The notes beneath the pieces are model-generated. The model had not been told where the DNA came from and did not search any database. It was given only the letters and a program-made list of their open reading frames with translations. Positions 10,163 to 21,600 of a DNA stretch of 64,000 nt are shown piece after piece. This DNA comes from Lepidodermella squamata (taxonomy: Eukaryota > Gastrotricha): positions 1,302,001 to 1,366,000 of the forward strand of contig JBLDXI010000010.1 of the NCBI GenBank assembly GCA_047495785.1, given 5' to 3'. Both the position numbers and the translations under genes were made by a program. Position 1 is the first letter of the stretch. Each line of letters starts with the position of its first letter.

Positions 10163-11805
10163 AGCAATATCAACTTGGCAATGAAAATCTCCCGATTTGA
10201 CTGTATAACCTCAAATGCGATTTTCCCACCAAATGTTAATATTTAATTTAAGTGGGTCAATTGTCCCACTTGTGATAATCCAAGGCGATATCGGCTATTA
10301 CATTTGAAGTAAAATTAAAACTACATTTTCTTTTGCGAGAGTTTGATTGCACTTATCGCTTATACCGGACGGTTGTTACATAAATGTTCTACTTGGAAAC
10401 ATCGACGACAACTCAATTTGTTACAAATTATGAAGTGTGAGTAAACTCAAGTCGGTACTTGTGTATAATCGGCATTGAGTGTCGCAAAAATCGCCAATCC
10501 AAACCATCATCCCCAATACTGAGTTCATACAAGTTGCAGCTTAGTTTACTCAAATTGTCAAAACTAAAACGCTGCCGGCCTTTGAGGGTTAATATGAAAC
10601 CATCCACAAAAAAGCTGTGATAATTTTTTGGTGATTATCATCTTAAGGAGGGAGCACATAGAAGTTTTTCGAATGTGACGTGACGTCACGTGACAGCGTA
10701 ATAGCCTCATTATGGGAGTTGCAACGAAATAGAATATGCAAATGAGATAAAAGGCGCGCGATAAGCTGTTCCGGGCAGTTCGTCGATCAAATTTGGGTAC
10801 AGGAAGAGCCTGTCCACAGAAACTGGGGTTGGCCTCCCAAATCTGCCCACGTTCATACAGTGTGGTCTGAAAAGCAAAGAACGCACACTTCTTCAAATAC
10901 CTATCTTTAGCAAGTCCAAACAACGCCTGATGACATTTCGCACTCATCCGGGTTCCGAGTTTCGAGCTCGCTCTAGGCTCGTCCGCGAAGGAGCTCTTTA
11001 GATAAAAAAAGAGCATTTTTTTCGGGCCGCCTGCAAAACAACCGAATTGTTTATTTTTATTATGAGGGATGCTGACGAGCAGCCTCTCATACATAAATCC
11101 GGAGAACGAATATACTGCAAATCCTGCAAGGATCAGTTATGTTTTTATTGATTGCCCATGAAACCCATAAATGCTTATAAAAATAATGCTAATGAAGTTT
11201 ATTGTAGATAATCGAATTCGCGGGAGCTTACCTATGTGTTGAACGATAGGGCGGGCGAAAAGGTGTTCAATTACGCGTGCGAAAAGGTGAGCGGTTCTAG
11301 TTTTTTTAGAGATGCGTTATTTTTACGTAATAAACATCATTACCACCTGTCAGTTTTTTCGCTACGTATTTACGACTACGAAAAAAGTAATAAATTACAT
11401 ACATACAAACATTAGTAACACACAATCTTCGAGCGTTCGAGCTGCTAGAATCGCTATGATCCCACTTCCCTCTCTCGGCATGAAAAGTCAACATTCGACA
11501 TTCCCTGCAAGAATGAAGAATGCATGGTAGCACTCGTGAGAAGAGGAGCTCGCTACCCACCACTATGAAACGCCGCATTGTATGAATGCTGCTGGTATGC
11601 AGCGATCGTTTTTGAGAGATATCTATGCGTAAAAAACCATCAATCCTTATTCTTATTCTACTTACTACCTAATGAGGGATTTCGTGCCAATTTTTGATGG
11701 GCCAGCTTTTATATTGGTTGCCACAGTTTGCAAGACAATTGCTTCGTTTTCTTTGAACGATATTTTGTCTTGAATATATTCAGCTTAGGTAATTACAAGA
11801 TTACA
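10163..11805. other. Intergenic region, no gene supported
   Basis: About 1.6 kb between the RHS gene and the next secreted protein. Short open frames exist on both strands but lack family features. Visible structure: a near-palindrome around 10251-10272 (AAGTGGG...TCCCACTT), a 14-bp perfect palindrome at 10678-10691, and AT-rich sequence before the next start. A TATA-like TTTTATAT lies near 11706, about 100 bp before the start codon at 11806. Confidence 0.6.
10678..10691. promoter_or_regulatory. Palindrome containing a CRE-type TGACGTCA core
   Basis: ACGTGACGTCACGT is a perfect 14-bp palindrome whose centre is the canonical CREB/ATF site TGACGTCA. It is intergenic, about 1.1 kb upstream of the gene at 11806. 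Function is inferred from the motif only. Confidence 0.35.
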
Positions 11806-13458
11806 ATGAAGCACGTACTCTCTTTGCTGGCGTTCCTTATTTTCGTTAGCTATGCTAGCGCTGTGAAGAAAAAAGTCCCGGCAACATGCACACTTAAGCG
11901 TGAGGATCTTACAGCCCTGATCAAAGCGATCAACAATCCTAGTTCGAATGTCAAGTTCGTTAAAACTGCGTGCAGCGACTTCAGCGAGAGCATGCTGCAA
12001 GATGCCACGTGCGGCACATTGACCTCATTGATCGAATGCGGATACGACAAAATCATAAAAATTGCGACCGAGATGCGCCCTGCAGCTGATTTCGACGCGC
12101 TTATAGCAGAGCGCAACAATTTGGAGGCCCTCCTGGAGCAATCGCGCGACAACCTGGGTAGGCAGAACACTCAGTGGCAGGAGGTATATGATGAACAAAT
12201 GCGCCAGTACAACACCATCGTCAGGCGGCTTGTCGAGTCGGAGATTGACAGTGGTCGCATCAACGGAGCGATAAAGCTGTTCTATTCGCTGAGTGACGCG
12301 CCGAACCTCGTCGGTGCTGTGGTTCGCGAGGCATACGAATATAAAGGCGATGAGCACAATTCCAGCAAGATGCATCTTGAGAATTTCGACAAGGTGATGC
12401 GTTTTATCAGAAAGCTCAAAACATACAACCAAGATGTTTCAGCATACGAAGCTTTGCTGTCCGCAATGGAAAGAAACAACCATAAAGAGAGTTTAAAAAT
12501 GCTCCGATTCGATTTCGAGGTTCGACAGCACCTGTCGAAGTCAGCGACTGTAAAATCGTTTTACGAATCAAATCAACATCGACTTGGCTCTTATGCAATG
12601 AATATCATAAGTCAATGGGCGTTGAAAATTCAGCAATGGAACGACTGGCAGCAAATTGTCAACTACATAAGAAGCAATTCGGATATGAGGGAATACATCT
12701 TGACGCCGTTGATTGATAAGGCTTATCAAAACGAAGGCCACGTGCGAAATATTTTGAAATTCATCATGGAGCTGCCATTCATCGAAGACGTCATTGTAGC
12801 GCTGTATCAGCTTCTTCCGAAAATGAACGCAAGAGGCCACTACGCTGAGCTTGCCCAAATAGCTGCCTACGTTAAAAGAACTGTCGACCTTCCAAATTAT
12901 GCAGGAGTTAGAAAAGAACTGAAAGACACGATGGACCTTTTGGTGGCCTCGCACGGTGAACAGCTGCTCAGCAATTCCGTAAAGCATCTTGCATTTTGGG
13001 GCCACAAGTTCACCATTCAAAGTCAGCGGCACGAGGGCTACAGGCTTTTCGGAGCCTACGGCTGGGTTATGACATACCCATCCGGCTCATCCGGTAGTCT
13101 GCTCTACTACTCTTGCGCCGGACAATTTCATGTATGGGAAGTCAGTCGATGGTTCACAGATGGCCGCTATTACTTTCGTTTTGTGAACCGAGAAACCAAT
13201 CAGGCACTGGCTATGCTCTCCGATTCCACTGCGGTCACACAAGATGGAGATTTCACCAGTCAATACTGGGATGTGATTTTCGTCAGCCCAGAAGTCGCTT
13301 ACCTGAAAAACTATAAGACAGGCCACATATTGGACTCGAATGCGCTAAAACGATGCTCATATAGCTCCACTGGAGAGTGCACCAAGGTTTACGGGTACGG
13401 TTCGTACGTGTCAGGCAACTTGCACCATCACTGGAAGTTCAATTTTGAATTTTTGTGA
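11806..13458 (+). CDS. Secreted helical protein with beta-trefoil-like C-terminus
   Basis: 550 residues in one exon. I chose the ATG at 11806 rather than upstream frame extensions because it begins a clean signal peptide (MKHVLSLLAFLIFVSYASA). Residues about 25-90 carry four to five cysteines. Residues 90-400 are charged and helical, with no membrane segment. The last 150 residues are rich in aromatic and glycine residues and end in HHHWKFNF; this region resembles ligand-binding beta-trefoil or agglutinin-like folds by pattern only (YYFRFVNRETNQALAM). Some arthropod secreted families have this helical-plus-beta layout, but I cannot assign one. A degraded copy of the C-terminal half lies at 16670-17293. 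Function unknown; likely extracellular. Confidence 0.8.
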   Translation: MKHVLSLLAFLIFVSYASAVKKKVPATCTLKREDLTALIKAINNPSSNVKFVKTACSDFSESMLQDATCGTLTSLIECGYDKIIKIATEMRPAADFDALIAERNNLEALLEQSRDNLGRQNTQWQEVYDEQMRQYNTIVRRLVESEIDSGRINGAIKLFYSLSDAPNLVGAVVREAYEYKGDEHNSSKMHLENFDKVMRFIRKLKTYNQDVSAYEALLSAMERNNHKESLKMLRFDFEVRQHLSKSATVKSFYESNQHRLGSYAMNIISQWALKIQQWNDWQQIVNYIRSNSDMREYILTPLIDKAYQNEGHVRNILKFIMELPFIEDVIVALYQLLPKMNARGHYAELAQIAAYVKRTVDLPNYAGVRKELKDTMDLLVASHGEQLLSNSVKHLAFWGHKFTIQSQRHEGYRLFGAYGWVMTYPSGSSGSLLYYSCAGQFHVWEVSRWFTDGRYYFRFVNRETNQALAMLSDSTAVTQDGDFTSQYWDVIFVSPEVAYLKNYKTGHILDSNALKRCSYSSTGECTKVYGYGSYVSGNLHHHWKFNFEFL

Positions 13459-14252
13459 TAACAATGTCCCGACTGTTACTAGGTAGCAGCTTGCCAAATG
13501 ACAACGGATAATACGAGTTTCTTAGTTTTTACAATACAAATGGTTATTGACTATTTTACAGGAATCTTCTAAGACAGAAATTACATGAAATTACATGGAA
13601 TTAAAAACTAAAAAAAGTGTAATCGTTAACTAAAAAGAGACCTAGATCCTCGGTAAAAAATATACAAAAATATTTAATTTATCTACATTTATGTGAAGTC
13701 CTATGATCCCGGTGAAAAATTATCACCCCATACCTCTGTAATCAAACAAGGGTCTATCTAGCCACCCTACCTCACGCAAAATTATGAGTTATATTTTTAC
13801 CCCCATCCCCAATTATAAAATGCTCGATAAACCGTTGCATTCTGACTATTTTACAATCTCCCGAAACTCTCGCCTTCCTCCTCATTCTGTGACGATGAAA
13901 GCGGTTAGAAATTATCTGAACTATAAATTTAGTGCGTGGGTGCTGCGTGGAACCGTCTGCGCCGTCTTGCGTGGTTAACAACTCTCACAGTGCTTTTTGT
14001 AAACATATAAAAATTAATTCGTCTTCATTGGTAAACTATGTGACTTCTGCGGTGAGGCGCCAAGAAACAACTTTCTGCTAACCTAAACTTAACTATTTGC
14101 CAACTGTTGAAAAACAATTTGCAATAAAAATGAGTATGAGTATTCAGAATGTGAACATCTATCGCCAGTAAATCTATATTTATCGTGAATATCATTTTTC
14201 GTGAATATATGGCAATATATTATTTGTTTTAGAGCATTTTACATTAATCGAT
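13459..14252. other. Intergenic region, partly duplicated downstream
   Basis: No gene seen. The stretch 13600-13735, containing blocks such as CCTATGATCCCGGTGAAA, is repeated in diverged form at 17300-17435, directly after the pseudogene copy of the upstream gene. It therefore belongs to an old segmental duplication. The last 100 bp before 14253 are AT-rich and probably hold the promoter of the crystallin-like gene. Confidence 0.6.
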
Positions 14253-14663
14253 ATGAATTTTGCCGCTTATTTTGTCCTGGCCCTGGCTATTCGGGCCCTT
14301 CGCGGCGAATGTCCCTCTCCAAGCTCCGAAAGCATATGTTTTAATAACGGCGAGCTCGTGTGTGCCAGAATATGGGAACACACCGACTGCAACGGTGACA
14401 GATTTGATGCTGCTGATGGTGACAATGGCGAATGGTCGAATGGACAAACGTGGAACGACAGAATTTCATCCCTTACCGTTCGAGAAGGTTGCAGGCTTGA
14501 GCTGAGAGAGCATCAGGGATGGGCAGGTTATGGCGAACGAAAGACTTGGTACGGGCCTCATATAGCAACTAATATTGGCCATCTAAACGATAAGGCGTCT
14601 GGCTATTCGTGCAATTGCGATGACCGCTGCAAACGCGCGCTTTGTCACGACCGGTACCGATGA
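14253..14663 (+). CDS. Secreted beta/gamma-crystallin-like protein
   Basis: 136 residues, single exon, ATG to TGA. Residues 1-18 form a signal peptide (MNFAAYFVLALAIRALRG). The mature part has about ten cysteines and the pattern VCARIWEHTDCNGDRFD...WNDRISSLTVREGCRLELREHQGWAG, which matches the Greek-key layout of beta/gamma-crystallin or peptidase-inhibitor-I36-like domains (aromatic, D/N-rich loop, then the S-S-L-x-V strand). The C-terminus is short, basic and cysteine-rich. Likely a small extracellular, possibly calcium-binding, protein. The fold is inferred from pattern, not alignment. The decayed downstream duplicate of this region has lost the corresponding gene. Confidence 0.65.
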   Translation: MNFAAYFVLALAIRALRGECPSPSSESICFNNGELVCARIWEHTDCNGDRFDAADGDNGEWSNGQTWNDRISSLTVREGCRLELREHQGWAGYGERKTWYGPHIATNIGHLNDKASGYSCNCDDRCKRALCHDRYR

Positions 14664-14922
14664 TGAATCGGTTTATTCAAGTGAACAAGTCCCGGACTCA
14701 TTAATTGTCATGGAAACTGGTGTGAAATGATGTACAGTATAAACACGTGACTGTCGATAATGAAAAATGATTTGACCTATGATGCTATTTTCCTTAACCA
14801 TATCGTTGGCGTCGTCGAAAAAACTCGGATTTAGGCATGTTTACTAAAGCAATAATTTAGCAGACTCGACCACAAAGATAGTTGTTCGGACCAAGAAAAT
14901 ATATTGTTTATAAATAAACCTA

Positions 14923-15038
14923 CAGGGCGTTCGCGTAATAATACTCTGGGTGAGCTAAAAATAGCTACAAAAAAGCTAAAGTGCATTGAAAAAGTAGCAA
15001 AGCTATTTTTAGAAGAGTATTAATACGCGAACGCTCTG
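14923..15038. mobile_element. 116-bp MITE with TA target duplication
   Basis: Starts CAGGGCGTTCGCGTAATAAT and ends with the imperfect inverse of the same sequence (ATACGCGAACGCTCTG). It is flanked by TA at 14921-14922 and 15039-15040. TA duplication and the CAG terminus suggest a Tc1/mariner-type or related non-autonomous element. The paralogous segment at 17655-17670 reads AACCTAAAACC with a single TA and no insert: an empty site that proves both ends and the 2-bp duplication. Confidence 0.85.
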
Positions 15039-15653
15039 TAAAACCGAGTGATTCAGCGGAATTAACGATATTATCCTACACATTTACGGACGCGCTAGGT
15101 TCCTCCGGCCTCTATAAACCTTAACATTGGCCATTTTCAAGAATCATTGTTAGGGCACTCACGGCATTAGGCCGTTCAAAAATTGCGGGCGACGCGCAAT
15201 TCCAGTCTATAAAATAAAACGTAAAACATCGTACCATAAAAACTGCAAAAAAATAAAGCAAAATATATATGAGAAGTTTTGATGGCTTTCCAATGCGGAT
15301 ATAATACATTGTTTTTGGAATAATAAAGAGGTAATGAATAGTTGTCAGTCATATATGATAGATTAATATGTCTAGATTCTAGATAGATGCATAGTGAACC
15401 CCATTCACGTGCGTCAAAGCGACCCCGTTTGCCACGCGTGCCAGCATGACCGTTTGGCCATATCGATCTCTAACTGATGACTATTTGTTTTATCCCTGAC
15501 CAATAAATTATTGCCCCCTGACCAATCTTTATGAAAAAAGTCGTTTAGATTTCTTAATTTCATTTTGAAATTGTAAACATTGACAATTGAAAATAAAAAT
15601 AATTAAAGTTCTGCTAGGAGCTGAACATCGAATGGCAGCTCGAAGTTTCTACC

Positions 15654-15821
15654 AGGCTAGTGCTCAAAACCAATGAGCAACTACGCCGCGATTAATTCTC
15701 CCCTGAAAACTTGATTTTTTCTATCAGTTGGAACAACGACTTCATCCGGAACAACGAGTTTTTATAGAGCAAAAGGACCATTAATCCATCCACCGTTGCT
15801 CATTGGTTTAAGCACTAGCCT
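15654..15821. repeat. 168-bp foldback element with about 27-bp inverted termini
   Basis: Left arm AGGCTAGTGCTCAAAACCAA and right arm, read on the minus strand, AGGCTAGTGCTTAAACCAAT match over about 27 bp and continue into GAGCAAC. The interior is non-coding. Flanking bases do not show an obvious target duplication, so the class is undetermined; a MITE or foldback transposon is likely. Confidence 0.6.
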
Positions 15822-16481
15822 CAATTATCAAAGATAGCAAGCCTGGTGTCTGGTGTCTCGTTTCGGATTAAACATTTGGACCGTTCTCTTTTACCCGAAC
15901 ATTATTCATTTCGTGAAAGAAAAAACACCGCATTGTGTGAATAATGCTGCAAGCGTTTTTTTTATAGTAGCTAATGTAATTCATCAGAGCTTTTGCATTA
16001 AACCCTACTATCACATCCGGGGTGAAACAATAGGATTTACTTGTACTTGCACAAAACTTTAACACAAACACAATTTTTCTAGCGAATTTCATCCTTTAAT
16101 GCGTATCGAAGCTGGCTAATACAAGGGCAGCTAATACAAGGAAACTTGGAAATATCTCAGAAGACAGGGCTCCAAATCAGTCTTTAGCGCTATCAGTTTA
16201 TTACGGATTCCGACGTTTCGATTTCTAACAGAAATCATCTTAAATAAAATCTTAAGGCGGATATTTCAAATTGATTATGAAGAACGAAAATCGCTATAAT
16301 ATCAGGCAATCCCATTTGTTTCGTCCCTTCATCATCAAGACCTTGAAGTTCTTATCAATGGCTTCCTTCGCAACACCATGGCTCTGCATGTGCTTGCCAA
16401 TTTCCGTATATCTGTGTCCACGCTAACTCGTTCGTGTAAGTGTTTATAATAAATCAGTCTTTGATGCCAATAGGCTTTGCC

Positions 16482-16532
16482 TTCAATTTGCTATATTCAA
16501 TTTGCTATATTCAATTTGCTATATTCAATTTT
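16482..16532. repeat. Short tandem repeat, 14-bp unit, about 3.6 copies
   Basis: TTCAATTTGCTATA is repeated perfectly three times, followed by a partial copy (TTCAATTTT). It lies about 140 bp before the pseudogene block and may mark a slippage site near the duplication boundary. Confidence 0.85.
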
Positions 16533-16669
16533 CTTATTAAACTCGATCCCACTTGAAAATTGAGTTTGTAAAAACATTTTCGGACAATAGCTTATGTGCA
16601 CAATTTTCTGAGCCATAGATAATAGATAACGCAAAAAATGTGGCTTTGCACATGGTGACCTTTTTAATT

Positions 16670-17293
16670 CGGATATAAGGGAAGACATCTTGACGCCGTT
16701 GATTGATAAGGCCTATCAAAACGAAGGCCACGTGCGAAATATTGTAAAATTCATCATGGAGCTGCCATTCATCGAAGACGTCATTTTAGCACAGAATAAC
16801 CTTTTTTCCGGAAATGAACGCAAGAGGCCACTACGCTGAGATTGCCCAAATAGCTGCTTTCATTAAAAAAATTATCGGCTTGCCAAATTATGCACAAACA
16901 AGGAAAGACTTGTGGCAGCCTACTTCGGCTGGGTTGTAACATGCCATCCCGGTGGGTTTTAGTGGCTCCAATCATTTTATATATGGAAAGTCAGCCGGTG
17001 GTTCAAAGATGGCCGTTTTTACTTTCGTTTCGTAATCAACGAATCCAATCCGGCACTGGCTATGTTCTCCAATGGCACTGCGGACTGCGGCCTCAAGAAA
17101 TGGGAAATTCACCAATCAATACTGGGATATAATTTTCGTCAGCTCAGATGTCGCTTACCTGAAGAACTATGAGACAGGCCACATATTAGACTTGATGCGC
17201 TGAACACATACCCATTTGTCCCACACTGCACCACGGTTTACGAGTACGGTTCGTACGTGTCAGGCAACTTGCACCATCACTGGAAGTTTATTT
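16670..17293 (+). pseudogene. Decayed copy of the secreted protein gene at 11806-13458
   Basis: Near-identical stretches such as GACGCCGTTGATTGATAAGG, GAGGCCACTACGCTGA and the terminal GGCAACTTGCACCATCACTGG align with 12672-13440 of the intact gene. Frameshifts, in-frame stops and at least one large internal deletion (about 12920-13060 of the parent) break the frame. Only the C-terminal half is present; the signal peptide and N-terminal half are missing. It lies on the same strand as its parent. Downstream flank is co-duplicated. Confidence 0.9.
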
Positions 17294-18689
17294 AAAGAAT
17301 AAAAAACTAAGACAAATGCAAACGCTAGCTAAAAAGAAACCTAGGTCCTCGGTACTCAGTACACATTAACAAAGTTATTTATTAGGAAAAGCCTTATGTC
17401 CTATGTTCCCGGTGAAAGAATATCACCCCAAACTGGTGTGAAATGATGTGGCTTTCAATAAAACGGAGATAAAACCGTGCCTTTCGATGGAAAATGCTTT
17501 GACCCAGGCCATTTAACTTTTCCATGCTATAGCGTCGTTGAATAACTCGGATTTGGGCACGTTAGTAAGCAATAAGAATGTAGCCGACACCGGCCGACAC
17601 GACTCCAAAGCTTTTATGATATAGTTCAGACGAATAATATATTTCTTTTAGTAAACAAACCTAAAACCTAGATTTTCCTATTGTCTGTTTGTTGATTCTC
17701 AATGTGGTTTGCTTCAATGGGTAACAGCCCAAAAATCAGCGAAACCGAGCTGTCAAAAAGCATTTTTCAGAAACGAACTTTTTACTAAAAATCACAAGAA
17801 TTATTTTTTCACCAATTTCTCAAATTTTATCAAAATTTAACGAATGAAGTTTTGCAGGCCGTGAATCAGCCACAGCCTGCAAAACTAAGATCGATGTATG
17901 GTGAGGATCGATGTATGGTGAGGCATTCTGAATTTTGAGTGAAGCTGACTTACATTAAACCTAATTACCAAAAAGAGGCCAATAGGAAATCGACATTAGA
18001 TCGAGACGAACGGCGTGTATGATAGTCGACCCTTTAAAAGATTAAGAATTGTATAACATACCCCGACCGGCACGTGCCGGTCTGGGTATGAGCAAGATTT
18101 TCTTAGTTTCGAATTAAGTTGTGATGAAATTTTTGGTTTTTCTTGCCTTCCGATTTAGCAATTTTTAAGAAAACGGGTTAAGTTTCAGAGTATTGCAGCT
18201 ATCTATTTTTAAAGGAACTTATTGATTCCATCCGTCAGTTCGTCATTTAAAATGAATATATTCATCGCGCTTATTTGTTGAACTGCGCAACTTGCGTTCG
18301 ACTTGCTCGAAATAACTGGAAAGTTTATTAATTTCTTATTAACTTCTAGGGCTATAAATATTCGGTATTGATTTGAAAAGCCGACGTGACTGTTTCCACT
18401 CCCGTTGCAACGTTGGAATTACCGCTTTAGCTACAGCTGACTGTAATATTGATTTCAAATGTTCTCCTGTTCAACTTATTTGCCCTAATGCCGCGACAAT
18501 TTGAGGTATTGTTCAAGTTTGACATTCATTATTTATTAAGAACGCACCTAGTTTAACAAGGCATCATGTTTATGTTTCTAGGAAAGCGTTCATCGATAAT
18601 ACCCGACATAATGCGGTGGCGGATACGACTGACGTTGTTAATCAATCGACTGTAGTGGCTTTTTTCTCGAAAGATACGATAAATGAAAA
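17294..18689. other. Intergenic region: duplicated flank, hairpin, promoter of the receptor gene
   Basis: 17300-17435 matches the 3' flank of the secreted gene (13600-13735), and 17432-17660 matches the 3' flank of the crystallin-like gene (14717-14920). These two are fused directly, so about 1 kb including the crystallin-like gene was deleted from the duplicate. GATCGATGTATGGTGAGG is duplicated in tandem near 17890-17925. A strong hairpin sits at 18057-18090. TATAAATA at 18353-18360 is a possible promoter element for the gene at 18690. Confidence 0.65.
18057..18090. repeat. 34-bp GC-rich hairpin with perfect 18-bp core palindrome
   Basis: CATACCC(C)-GACCGG-CACGTG-CCGGTC-(T)GGGTATG. The core GACCGGCACGTGCCGGTC (18065-18082) is a perfect palindrome centred on an E-box CACGTG. 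It stands out in an AT-rich intergenic region. It could be a protein-binding palindrome or a terminal hairpin of a small element. Confidence 0.7.
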
Positions 18690-21600
18690 ATGGCTTTCCT
18701 ACTTCTTGGCTCACTCATATTTCTGCTGAGCCCTACAGGAACTGTTGCTCCACCAGATGCAGCAATTATTAACTCGACATTGTCGGCTCTGCCTTCGCTT
18801 GTTGCGTATTGGCCGTTTTCTAACTTGACGGGCTCAAACGATGCAAAATCGAGCAATAAAATCAACGGTTACGCAACTGTCACTCCTCTAGCTTATGTCA
18901 ATGGGCCCTATGGAGTACCACTGACCGGCATTCAACTTGGCCCGACCACGCCGACTAAAACTTACATCATCATCAACAGCACACAGGTGAATCTGGCCAC
19001 TAGTGCTTGGACTTATGCGATGTGGGTGAAAGCCGATGGGACGGGTAACATGCCCTTCATTGATTATTACATTCCTGGCTCGGTAGGCACTATGATTTGG
19101 CAATACCCCAGTACAGATACTGTTAGCTTCGATGGTGGGCCTGGCATATTCGTTCAGCAAACCTGCAAGGTTACTCAAAACTGGACATTCATAGCGGCTA
19201 CTTGGGACAAAGCAGCCGGCCAAACTAAGGCGTTTTGCGACTCAGCATTCTTCACGACCCCACAAACTGTTGCCACACCCAAGATGTCGAATCGCTTTTA
19301 TATAGGCTATAGGTGATGTTCTATACAAAATCTCAAATGTTTGACGAATTCAACATATTTGAAGGGACGCGAGCGCGTCGGTATTCGGTGACACTGGTGC
19401 CAGTATTAAAGTCGCTTGCGCATCAATGCATTCGGCTACATTGAACCTAAATCAGATGCTTCAAGTTCGAGACGCCTGTCAAGTCTTTTCAGGCAATTAT
19501 TATTTTCACTAATTAACCCTCATTCCCGTAAATTTTTGTGAAAATAGCGAGCTGTCCGTCAGTAAATTGCGCGAATGGTGGCACTTGTGTTGGCTACAAC
19601 ATGTGCAAGTGCGCCAGTCCGTTCATCGGAGAAACCTGTGAAATACGTGAGGTCTTAAATATTCGTAAAATTGGTCTATTTGCGCAATTTTTTCCCAGAA
19701 CCGGCTGTTCGACCATATGTGAAGAGCCAATTCGACCTAACACCGAGTCTGATCGCTTTTTGGCCACTGAACACTGACTATAATATCGGTGATGCCAGTA
19801 CAAAAAACGCTCTCAACGCAACGTGGCAGTCATCAACTCCCCCTGATTTCGCAGCCGGCCCGTATGGTTTGAATGGGTCCTCCATAGATTTCACGAATGG
19901 CACTTACGCAACCGTTACATCCAGCCTGTTAAACGTTGGCGCGAATTCCTGGACATTTTCGGCTTGGATTTATGGCGAAAGCGTTTATCACCCGATTGTT
20001 GCATGGCAAAATCCTTCCAGCACGAGCGTTGGTTCTTTCGGGATGCATTTGTGGGCCTATCACGCAAACGACTCGCTTTGGTTCAACTCCTTTGCTCCAA
20101 ATGGCGTTGCTGCCACTTGCAATTACATGCTAACCTGGGTTTTCGTTGCTGTAACTTATGACTCTTCTACTAAAACGGTGAGAATTTTTTGTGATGACTA
20201 CTTCGTTGCGGGGGCGGTTTACAACACCACTTCCAACCCGGTAACCTCGAATACCATGCTATTCGGTCGAACGTAAGGCGATACGAGCTTCAAACTATTG
20301 ATTTCTATTACTATTTTTCCAGTCAAGGAGATCTGAACAACTACTGGGATGGTAGACTGGCTTGCATCTCAGTATATTCCGCAGCCTTATCACAAATGGA
20401 ACTCCTGCGAGTCAGAGATTATTGTAAAATGTTTACTGGTATTGTCTCTCTTACAATCGTACCTTAGCTTGGAGATTGACTTTTTCAGTTAATTTACCGT
20501 CGAAAAATTGCAATAATGGGGGTACACCTATAGCTTACAACCTCTGCGCTTGTGTAGCTCCCTGGAGCGGCCTACAGTGTGATAGAAGTATGTTAAACTG
20601 TCCTCTCTTTTTACTCCATGAAGCAATTGTGGAATTCAGTTGGTTACAATAAGACATACCTTGCTGATCAATTAGCTTCATTGTCGAGCCTGGTCGCTTA
20701 TTGGCCCCTGAATATGGCCTACGGTGTTGGGGATGCATCGGTGAATGCAATAAATGGCGTAATATATCGAGCTCCAGCTTGGAGCGCTGGAGTTTGGGGT
20801 GCGCCTTACGGCAGTCTTCAAGCTAGTTCTGCTTTGAGCCCGAAACGATATGTAACATTTACATCGCCGAACCTGAATGTTGGAACAGGATCCTGGACGC
20901 TGTCAATATGGGTCAACATGGCTTCAGCTAATATAGACGCAATTTTCGAATTTCAACACCCGACTAACCCAACTCCTAATTCCAATGTTTGTGGAATGCA
21001 CTTTGCTCACTCTCCTGCTGGGACTAATAACGTTTGGTTCAACACGATGGCGACTGGCGGTGTCCAGATGAATTGTAAGATTGTTGGCCAATGGACATTC
21101 ATAGCAGCTACTTTTGACTATCCGACCAAGACACTGCGGCTGTTGTGCAACGATTGGTTCGCCGCATCGTATATCGCCAGTGCCGACCCTGTCACATCTA
21201 ACACGCTTTTTCTCGGAATGAGTAACGCAAATCTCACTGGAAGCACTGGCAACTTAGCTTGTGCTTCAATTTTCAACACTGCTTTGAGCTTAGAAGAACT
21301 CATTAAAGTTCGCGACACGTGCGGCCTGTTCTCCCGTAAGATTCGTCGATGCATGTTCTTTTCAGTCTGATTCACCTTGATTTCCTAGCTTCTTGTTCTA
21401 CTGACTGTTTCAATGACGGGAAATGCGTTGGGGTTAATGTATGCTTTTGCCAACCAGGTTGGACCGGTAAATTCTGTGCCTACGGTGAGCATTGACCCAT
21501 GTCCATCTTTCAAAAATATTCGTTCTTTCAATTGATACTTTTAAGCGATTTCACAAGAACAAGACAACCAGAATGCTCTGGCGAAGTTGCCAGATCTCAT

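Larger units (their letters stand above)
14664..16669. other. Intergenic region with small foldback elements
   Basis: Two kb without a convincing gene. It contains a 116-bp MITE (14923-15038), a 168-bp foldback (15654-15821) and a short tandem repeat (16482-16532). The stretch 14717-14920 is duplicated at about 17432-17660. Remaining open frames are short and featureless. Confidence 0.6.

Noticed and set aside
10564-11094. 176-codon open frame on the minus strand
   Set aside because: No domain, signal peptide or paralogue; intergenic position and erratic composition suggest chance.
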